Shown here: one piece after another, positions 56,322-64,000 of the stretch | Numbering within the stretch: the first letter of the stretch is position 1 | Layout of the letters: the number at the start of each line of letters is the position of its first letter | Assembly (NCBI GenBank): GCA_001600175.1 | Contig: BCJC01000002.1 | Span: forward strand, 2,329,111 to 2,393,110 | Direction: 5' to 3' | DNA: 64,000 nt | Origin: Erythrobasidium yunnanense | Lineage: Eukaryota; Basidiomycota; Cystobasidiomycetes; Erythrobasidiales; Erythrobasidiaceae | Program-made: the position numbers and the translations under genes | Notes under the pieces: model-generated | Databases searched by the model: none | What the model saw: the letters and a program-made list of their open reading frames with translations, nothing else | What the model was told of the DNA's origin: nothing

Positions 56322-58653
56322 ATGAACGGCGCGACCAGTCAAGATGACGGCGGCGCGACAGCTGCTGCAGACTTGGTTCTATTGCATCAGAACTTGGCCA
56401 AATCTAAGCGGGTTACGACGCGAATGACAGCTCTTCTGACGAGCTTCGACGACCGGCTGGCCCGCCTCGACAAATCTGTAGTTCCGATACATCGCAGCAC
56501 GAAGGATCTGTCCAAGATACAACGAAATGTCGAGAGTGCTCTGCTGGCCATTGATGCAGTCTTGGGGACGAATGACCTGCTGGACCGGGAAGAAGAGGTC
56601 CTTATGCGAGACCCCAGGGAGAACCTTGCAGCCTATCAAGCCAGCTTGACAAGACTCAAATCTGCAATGGAAAGCATGGAGAGATCATCTTCAGTTGGAC
56701 AAGCCAATGGCTTGGATGGTCCAGCGACCCTGAATGGCAAAGGCAAAGAGCGCGAAGGAACGCTAGGCAGAGTCAGATCTCTCATAGATCTTGGATGCAA
56801 CAACTCTGGGAAGGTCTTCTTCGAATACACGGAGTCGGCCTCTCCGAAATCTGGCTGGACCGACATCTCACAATGGGATGCTGGGCAAGGCATTCCGATC
56901 CCCACCCTTATGCCGCAGAGTATCGTTGGAAGTCTAGTTGGACTGCTCGCTTTCTTGCGAACCATACTAGGACAGGATAGTCCGCTCGAGAAGGAACTAC
57001 AGAAAGGGTATGGAGACAGAAGAGGCATGTTCATTGCGACTACCTTAAATCAAGTTGGAAGAGAGGTTGTGGATGGTGTTGAAGTTCAAACGAGGAGTAT
57101 AGGCTTCTCGAGCAGACTTCAGGCTGCCGGAATGCGAGGATTTGGGCGGTTTCTGGATACCATGTTCGCCTTGTTGAAGGTGCGTGCTGCATCCTGTCTG
57201 TCGGCCAAGACGTATCACTAATACGAGATATAGTCCGAGCATGCGCTGGCCGGGGCGGTCTTCGAGAAGTACCAAGCAAATCGCATCTATAGCTTTATCG
57301 TTCCTCCGGCGTTGACAATTTTCAGCGGCGTCGGTGCGCAAATGAATACTGCCATCAAGAAGACACTCACTTCGAATCCTACAAGCGTCGGTATAGCCTT
57401 CACATGCTACATCGAACTGACCTTACCCCACCGTGCGGAAGTTTTCGAAGACTGGATTAAGAACAAAGCTGGGCGAACTGGTCGCCAAGAGAACGAGCTA
57501 GCTCAACTCTCGCATGCCTTCAGAGCTTCTTGCTTGCGATCCTTACCCGAATATATCGACGAGGCCAGGCAATATGGCGCGAAGAGCAATCTGACTCAGC
57601 AGGAATTGGTCAATGTCACTGTTGCGCCCGTCAGCATAAGTACAGTCAGCTTTGTGAAGCAATTGACCGAATACCCAGATACGGTGGATAGTCTGCTCGC
57701 GACCCTTGGTGACGGCAACTGGATGCCTTCGGGCAAGACAGCCAACCCTGCGAACAGTCGAGGAGGCTTTACAGATGAAGGATATGGTCTTCTGTCGAAG
57801 TATCTCGGTAGGTGCTCTCCTGCATCTTACGTTAACTCAGGCAGAAGCCAACCTTGTGCTACGCAGGCGACGTTCTCGAAACACTTCTTACCTCGATAGA
57901 TGCGAGGGGTAGGAATATAGGACACGTAAAGAATGCTTCGCATGGCCCGACATCGGTCTTGAAGAAGGATACGAATGCTTCTTCCACATCAGGCGGTGGT
58001 CAATCGCACCAAGCAAGACAGGCATCCGGTCTGGCCGCTTTATATGCTCTGAACAACGTCAGCTACCTCCGACGCGAAGTCTTACTCAACAGCTCGGTGC
58101 CGGACTTCTTGTCCAGCGGCGCAGCAAGCCGGCGAGCCAGCTCAAGCACAGCAGGCGGAGGCATGGGAGGCTACAGCACGAACGGCCTCGATATCGAAGA
58201 TGAGATGAATCGACGAAATAGGAGCAGCCGTACCGCTTACCTCGAAATATTCTCGCCTCTAGTGTCCTGCTTGATGGATGCAGGTATGGAGCATAGTATG
58301 CTCAAGTCTGCCATTGGAGTAGGGAATACAGAGAAGAAGGACACGAAAGATCGGTTTGCTCGATTCAATGATGCCCTCGAAGAGGTTGAACATATCCATA
58401 AGCTGGGCAAGGTGGATCGGTCTCCAGAGAATGCAGACTTCCGGGCTAGACTGAAAGATGAGGTGGTAAGGATGTGTGTGCCTACATACACAGCGTTCGT
58501 GCGAAAGCACGACAACTTTTCCAAAAGTAGGTCAACCTCGATTGACCGTTCGCAGAGCCACAGCTGAAGCTTCTTCCTCACCCAGACCCGTCCAAGTACC
58601 TCAAAATTGATCCTCAAGGGCTGCAGAGCAGGCTTGAGAGCTTGTTCGAGTGA
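56322..58653 (+). CDS. EXO70: Exocyst subunit Exo70
   Basis: Four exons: 56322-57179, 57234-57807, 57867-58526, 58586-58653; 2,160 nt, 719 residues. Exo70 tethers secretory vesicles by binding PI(4,5)P2 and Rho GTPases at the plasma membrane. It starts with a helical N-terminus (ADLVLLHQNLAKSKRVTTRM, RLDKSVVPIHRSTKDLSKIQ). Conserved blocks include MQSIVGSLVGLLAFLRTIL-type helices, FLDTMFALLKSEHALAGAVF, LAALYALNNVSYLRREVLLN and the final VPTYTAFVRKHDNFSKNPSK, then YLKIDPQGLQSRLESLFE, the basic membrane-binding end. Placed 210 bp after the TPR gene and 328 bp before the kinase, all on the plus strand. Confidence 0.9.
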
Positions 58654-58981
58654 AAGACGTTCTCCCTGGCATATCTGAACTGGTAAATTGACGATCGCCA
58701 GCTTGGTAGACGCAGTTCATCAGTCGGGGCCGCACCGAATATGTTGTTGTGAATATTACTCTGTGTTTGAGCAAAGGCAGGGCTTGCGAAGCCGTTTCGA
58801 CTTATGTACTTTCGGGCTGCTGACCAACACTTACCACACGCGCGCAGCTCTACAATTGAGAAAGGGAATTCGAACAAAATTACTGGCAATTTCCGAAGAA
58901 CATAGGGTGCATCTTGAAACGATACCAACATTCTACTGTAAAGATCCACCGTTTTGACTGGGCATATCGCCGCCTGTCGAA
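58654..58981. other. Intergenic
   Basis: No gene or repeat seen; promoter of the kinase gene. Confidence 0.45.
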
Positions 58982-61838
58982 ATGGCAGAATCCAGCCAGA
59001 ATCAGCGCAGCCATGACCAGGAAAAAGAGGCCGAAGACGATGCGCTGCGACTTCGCCGGGAGACAGAGGTTCCACACTACACACCACAGCAGGGAACTGG
59101 TGCCGGCGTGCTCGACGGTCCTGGAACTCAAGGGAGCGTGATTTCGACGACAAACACGCCTTTTATGGGTCCTGGAGCGACAGCTGGAACTAAAGCTGTT
59201 CAAGCAGCCACTACTGCGACATCAAACAAGCAGAATGGCGCTGGCTACTTTCCGCCATACGCCAGCCCGAACGAGGTGGATCGTGACGCCAGTTCAAAGT
59301 CGCAGCAATATGGCCAGACGTATTTGTCGCACGAATCAGGACCCGATGCGCCATTATCTACAGCTGGTCTATCTACACCTAGCTCTGGTTTTGGCTATTC
59401 GCCTGGTACTTTCTCTCCCTACCAGTCGGGATCCGGCCCTGCTGGGTCAGCATCAGCAGCCACTGTTAGCGGTGCAAGTCCGGGTACGCTGCCACGATGC
59501 TCTTGCTGTGCTCAGCACAGACTGTGGAGCTTCTGTTGAGATTGTGACCTTATTCCCCTCCCTCCCTTGTGCTGACTATGACAGACTGGCTGCCATCTCC
59601 GGTCGTGGAAGAACGGGAGGACGATGCCCATAGCAATGGAAGATCGGCTGTTAACGGCTCCCTCAGCAGAGGAATAGAAGATCTCGCCATGCAAGGCATA
59701 CAGGTCGTACCAAGCTCCTCAAAGCCGAAGGCTGCTGTAACACCAGAGGCAAAATTGGCATCCCAGCAGCCTGCTCCGGCTCATCAAACTTCTCCTCTCA
59801 AGACAATCGTTCAACCAGCTTCCAGCAATCCATCCCCAACTCCATCTCGCGCTTCTTCGGTTGCTCCAGCACAATCGCATGGCCATGCTGCCGCTCGACC
59901 TGCAATGCCAGAGCAGAAGAAGTCTATTCTTGGCAAGCTCTTCCATCACAATAAGGACAAGGATCATCACAAGAACGGCGATCACTCAGCCGACTCGTCC
60001 GCAAGGGCTTCTCCTGTCCCAACCATGCAGTCGCAGCCTGAACACTCGGGCTTATCTGCAAGCAGGCCCAGCACTGCCAATAAAGACACCAAGTCGTCTG
60101 CGCGAGAAAGAGCGAACTCGGCGTCGGCCTCTGCATATACTAGTGGAGCAGAGTCGGACTCAGGTACCCATGTGAGCGCAATGTCGCGGAATCCGTCTAC
60201 TACAAGAGAGAAAGAGGGCGGCGGTGGAGGTTTCAGCTCTTTCTTAGGCCGGAGATCCAGCAATAAGAAGATGGAAAAGCCGGATCCGACTCTTGCGGCC
60301 ATGACAAAGAATGCATCGCTCGCAAATAAAAGCGCAATATCGATGGAAACTTCACCGAATGCATCCTCGACGACAGTCTCTCCTCCTGGCCTACCTACCG
60401 GTGCCGCTTCTACTCCACACCCTGCATTAGGCGCTTCTTCTCTTGCCGTACCAGGCCAATCGGCAGCCACTCAAGCATCTTCCATACCTGATTCAGCACT
60501 CTCGAGAGATCGGACAGCTTCGCCAAGTCCCGCTAGGCACCCTTCAGACGCAAAGGCAACTGGCTCATCCATGTTCCGCAGGCCCTCAGGCGGCGCTGCT
60601 TCCCTGACTGAAGGTCACCGGAACGGTGTCAGTAGTGGTACAGCTACTCCAGCGACCGACGAAAGGCATCAGGTGAAGGAGAAGAGCTTGAAGGAGCATC
60701 TCGCAGCACTTGGCAGCAGTAGCATGATGGGCAAACTTCATAGAAAGTCAAGTCAGACTAGCAGGAAGTCGGATGATGGCAAGAGCGACCGGAGTCACCA
60801 CGATGAGCCAGGGCACTACACTGCCGATTCTGCACACGGCCACGTAGCGCCACCGCCGCAGCCTAAGCGCGCTCCCAGCGTCGCTGGATCAAACGCATCT
60901 ACGAGCTTGTTACAGAAGTATGGAGTATGTGAGAAGGTTGCGATCGGCAAAGGAGCAACAGCTGTGGTGCGGCTTGCGCACAAGTGGGACCGGTCGAGCG
61001 AGAAGCTTTACGCTGTGAAGGAGTTCCGGAAACGGAGAAAGAACGAGACTGAGAAAGAATACGTCAAGAAGCTCACGTCAGAGTTCTGTATATCTTCCAC
61101 GCTTCATCACATCAATGTGGTCGAGACGGTTGATCTAGTACAGAACGAAGAAAAGCATTGGTGTGAGGTGATGGAATACTGTCCAGGAGGAGACCTATAT
61201 GCAGCAATCAAGAAGGGCGACATGACGACAGCCATAATGAACAATTACTTCAAGCAGATCATCACGGGAGTCGCATATCTACACTCAATGGGAGTCGCTC
61301 ATAGAGATATCAAGCCAGAGAATCTCCTGCTGGATGGACGGGGTCACCTCAAGATCACCGATTTCGGCGTCTCGGACGTCTTCCGAATGTGTTGGGAGAA
61401 GCAAACGCATATGTCGAAGGGTCTTTGTGGTTCAGAACCCTACATTGCGCCTGAACAGTTCGAGCAGAAAGGTAAGCTCCAGCTCCTATCTAATTTCATA
61501 CTTGCCACTAACTTCGTCCTGTAGAATACGATGCTCGGCTGGTGGATGTGTGGGCGTGCGCTGTGGTCTTCTACTGCATGCAAGCGCAGGAGTTGCCTTG
61601 GCGGGTAGCAAAACCTTCAGATCCATCCTTCCAAGAATACATCGAGCTGTACGCACGGTCACCTTCTCCTCAGCCTTTGGGTAACTTGCATCCGAAAGAG
61701 TGTCGCAGCATCGTCAAGAAGATGCTCGACCCGAATCCGAAGACAAGGATCGGATCTGACGCCGTTCTGGCGGATCCATGGATGAAGGCTATCGACTACA
61801 ATGTGTTGCCCACTGATCCAGCGACTCCTCTTCCCTAA
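58982..61838 (+). CDS. Ser/Thr kinase, Hal4/Sat4 (NPR/HAL) family
   Basis: Three exons: 58982-59483, 59585-61471, 61525-61838; 2,703 nt, 900 residues. About 600 residues of disordered Ser/Pro/His-rich sequence come first, including a KKSILGKLFHHNKDKDHHKN basic block and another (FSSFLGRRSSNKKMEK). The kinase domain starts YGVCEKVAIGKGATAVVRLA (G loop), then LYAVKEFRKRRKNE (Lys), EVMEYCPGGDLYAAI, GVAHRDIKPENLLL (catalytic loop), KITDFGVSDVF and GLCGSEPYIAPEQF. DVWACAVVFYCMQAQELPWR and KTRIGSDAVLADPWM close it. These loops are typical of the fungal HAL/NPR kinases, which regulate nutrient and K+ transporters at the plasma membrane. The exact paralogue is a guess from motif style. Confidence 0.88.
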
Positions 61839-62352
61839 CGTTAGTTGAAAGAGATGAAGAACGTTCAATAGCAGCCTGACATCTCTTTCACGCATGCATT
61901 CATAGTTCTTTCCGTTTACATTCTCGTTCCGGCTTTTGCTGCAATAGGTCTTCAGTTGTGCTGGTTTCATAGTTTTAGAAGTTCCACGCAATGTAATTGT
62001 TGATATAGCAGCCTTTTATACACGGTTCTAGCTGAATCAAGCCTTATCACCCTTGCACACCTGCTTGCAACTCTGCTAGATTGTTGGACCTGAGCCTGAC
62101 GTGTGAGCTGCAGAGTTCAAGAGCAGAGGCAGGTATTTAGCTGTCTCGAGAGTGCCAATATTGGGCCTTGCTGCTGGGTCTCGCCGTCACTTATATGCTA
62201 ATGGTGACCCATCGGTGCGCACCATTCCCGAATGCAATGGCATTCGTTGATATACGGTGCCGCGTTGCTGTGCTGTAAACATAAGATTTTTCATTATACC
62301 ACCTCATGTTTGACTCTCGAGCAATGCTTGAGCGGCAACGGCATGGATCTGA
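61839..62352. other. Intergenic between converging genes
   Basis: 3' flanks of the kinase and MTR3. No gene, tRNA or repeat seen. Confidence 0.45.
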
Positions 62353-63440
62353 CTACAATTGTCTTGCAACTGCTTGAGAGCCTGTGGGATTGACCTGCGT
62401 CAAGAATGGCACCTGATCAGGCTAATAAAGGCTTCTTACCTCTTTCACGGTCGCCCTATCGATAGCTCCGTGCAAGGAAAGGTTTGTAACAGTCGACATC
62501 GCTGGCATGCAGGAGAGGGACAGGAAAGACTGCGCTACAGCGCTTTCCTTGTATGTAGGATCAAACACAGGGAGTAACGCTTCTTTATGCGTTGTATATG
62601 CCTACAAGCTCTGTCAGTCTGGATCTTCTTTCTGTGCTAGTTATGAGACTCACTGCGCACGCCGCGACAACAAGAGCAAACATCTCGACACCAGCTTCCG
62701 CTAGAGCCACGCTAGATGCGGTTATCCCGCTGTACATCTGATCATTAGATTCTTCCACAGCTACGGGGCTGCCTGATACTTACGCAGATATGTCATCGGC
62801 AGGGCCATCGCACTGAAGTACAGTGATGAAGAGATCTATCGCTGACTTGGGTAGCAGGTCTAGGCGGAGAGAAGGCAATAATGCTTGCGATACTCGAGCA
62901 GCAAGTGTGGACGCTTCGGTGTCCTGCAGACATGTGCAGTCAGCGAAGAGTGAGCGGGTGTAGAGTAATAGTAGACTCACCTTGCCTGGCGCTCGTCTGT
63001 GACCCTCCACTGCAAAGGGCGTGAACTTGACCTCGACGTTCAATTTAGCATGGGATGAGAAAGGAGCGTCTCGGCGCGCAGGATGTGGTCCATAGCTTGA
63101 GAGAGCAGTACATCAGTAACGAAGAGGAAGTCGTGGGAGGCCAGAGCATTCACACTGCGCAGACAATCTTGGTATTTCCAGACTCGATGTACGCAGAACC
63201 GCTAGCTTGAGGGACCAGGCCAGTCTTCAAGTCTTTATGTACAGTATATAAGCTCAGACTTTGTGTACAGGATCTTGTAGCAATCCTACATATCGGCCGT
63301 AGCTCTTCTGGCCGTCTGCCATCATTTCGCAGGCCAGTCTCTTCGTCAAGGATTTCCAGCTTTCCCTTGCCTTTGTCGAGCAAGCGTATTGAATGGCTAT
63401 CTTCTGGGCCATTGAAGCGTCGTCGGTCGGCTGCAGACAT
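62353..63440 (-). CDS. MTR3: Exosome ring subunit MTR3 (EXOSC6-type)
   Basis: About six exons. Start MSAADRRRFNGPEDSHS. The RNase PH-like domain reads RNDGRRPEELRPI, then across an intron YLKTGLVPQASGSAYIESGN, TKIVCAVYGPHPARRDAPFS, FTPFAVEGHRRAPGKDTEAS, DLFITVLQCDGPADDISAMY, SVALAEAGVEMFALVVAACA and LFDPTYKE-type residues (VFDPTYKESAVAQSF), LSCMPAMSTVTNLSLHGAID. It ends VNPTGSQAVARQL. The PH-like fold lacks phosphorolytic residues, as in eukaryotic exosome ring subunits. The pattern GLVPQASGSAYIE and the CMPA segment favour Mtr3 over Rrp41, Rrp46 or Rrp45. Ring subunits act in nuclear and cytosolic 3'-5' RNA decay. Confidence 0.85.
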
Positions 63441-63532
63441 GTTCTTTGTTGATTGCGCAGTAAGGCAAGACTAGCGGCATGAATGATTGTACAGACAACA
63501 GCACAAGTAAGTGACGAGTGTCCATTGTAAAG

Positions 63533-64000
63533 CTACATCTCGCATCCGCTATCACTCTCCGCATATAATCCCGCTGCTTGTCGGCCAATTCTGACCAGTC
63601 CTTCCAGACATCTCTCTTGAGCTTCCACAAAGTGCGATTCGCTACCCGTGCCATCGAAGACATCATCTGCCAGCAACTTCCGGACCTTCAAGGCACTAGC
63701 TTGAAGAGCATCGTTCACCTTGATCGGGCCTTGCGACGATGGCGAGATGGCAGCACGAAGCCGTAGCCAAGCTATCGTGACGTACGCTAAGCACTCACTA
63801 GAGGTACTGAAAGTAGCTGGAGGGTCAGGGAAGCCGGCGCCAGTGACCATGTCGAGGTACGCTTGCACTCCCGCAGACTTTTGGCTGGATTTTGACAGCT
63901 CCACCGCAATCTGTATGACTCGCGCTTTGTCGTTGACCTCCATCGCTTGCACACCTCTGTAGAGAAGTATCAAGCTTCGATTTCGCGATGTTGCAGGTAG
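63533..64000 (-). CDS. 3' part of an unknown gene, cut by the right edge
   Basis: The last exon ends at 63533 and begins after an acceptor (CTCTACAG) near 63960; the 5' part lies beyond the window. It encodes VQAMEVNDKARVIQIAVELS, SGVQAYLDMVTGAG-type helices, ASALKVRKLLADDVFDGTGS and VEAQERCLEGLVRIGRQAAG. All-helical, no domain recognised. Inside, a 27-nt stretch with GTGAGT at one end and ATAG at the other is also open in frame, so it could be read as coding or as a very short intron. It stops 93 bp before the MTR3 start on the same strand. Confidence 0.55.
   Translation of the reverse strand, partial: LPATSRNRSLILLYRGVQAMEVNDKARVIQIAVELSKSSQKSAGVQAYLDMVTGAGFPDPPATFSTSSECLAYVTIAWLRLRAAISPSSQGPIKVNDALQASALKVRKLLADDVFDGTGSESHFVEAQERCLEGLVRIGRQAAGLYAESDSGCEM

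Overview
The window is nuclear DNA from a filamentous or yeast-like fungus. Nearly every gene is cut by short introns (mostly 45-70 nt, GT-AG, often with CTAAC/CTGAC-like branch points). The protein set fits a basidiomycete, possibly a smut-lineage (Ustilaginomycotina) species: EXO70, TOP2, ATE1, DPH3, a siderophore transporter, a Hal4/Sat4-type kinase. That placement is inference from gene style, not from a search. I see no rRNA, tRNA, CRISPR array, transposon or viral relic that I can support. All exon joins below were worked out by eye; where the joined length is a whole number of codons I say so.

Layout. 0.8-2.5 kb: fungal multi-pass membrane protein. 2.9-4.0 kb: nucleoside 2-deoxyribosyltransferase-like gene with an odd 27-nt interruption. 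4.0-7.9 kb: array of three SRR1-like modules on the minus strand, two of which read through as one double-domain gene. 8.4-9.7 kb: an Apd1/Aim32-type thioredoxin-like Fe-S domain fused to an adrenodoxin-type ferredoxin. 9.8-14.2 kb: a 1,381-residue chromodomain protein, divergent from ribose-5-phosphate isomerase. 15.6-18.1 kb: siderophore-iron transporter with two perfect ATCTGATAA GATA-factor sites upstream. 19-23.4 kb: a Ser-rich unknown, D-aminoacyl-tRNA deacylase DTD1 and an HD-domain hydrolase. 23.8-29.2 kb: DNA topoisomerase II. 29.5-31.3 kb: three small unknowns. 32.1-35.3 kb: DPH3, a TPR protein resembling the Rpl4 chaperone Acl4, and mitochondrial ribosomal protein uS10m. 35.5-39.7 kb: a cytochrome P450 divergent from a Dal5/Tna1-type MFS permease. 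40.7-43.0 kb: BCS1-like AAA ATPase. 43.3-47.1 kb: type II membrane protein, then arginyl-tRNA-protein transferase ATE1. 47.5-50.7 kb: two small secreted proteins flanking Pin1/Ess1. 51.0-61.8 kb: Rab18-like GTPase, Ypp1/TTC7-like TPR protein, EXO70 and a Hal4/Sat4-like kinase. 62.4-64.0 kb: exosome subunit MTR3 and a gene cut by the right edge.

Most of the window is conserved housekeeping sequence, and several genes concern membrane traffic (Rab18, Ypp1, Exo70), translation quality or modification (DTD1, DPH3, ATE1, Acl4, uS10m) and Fe/redox (siderophore import, Apd1-ferredoxin, P450). The unusual parts are the SRR1 array with its read-through double gene, the two-cluster Fe-S fusion protein, the chromodomain giant, the GATA-controlled siderophore gene, and the small secreted proteins.
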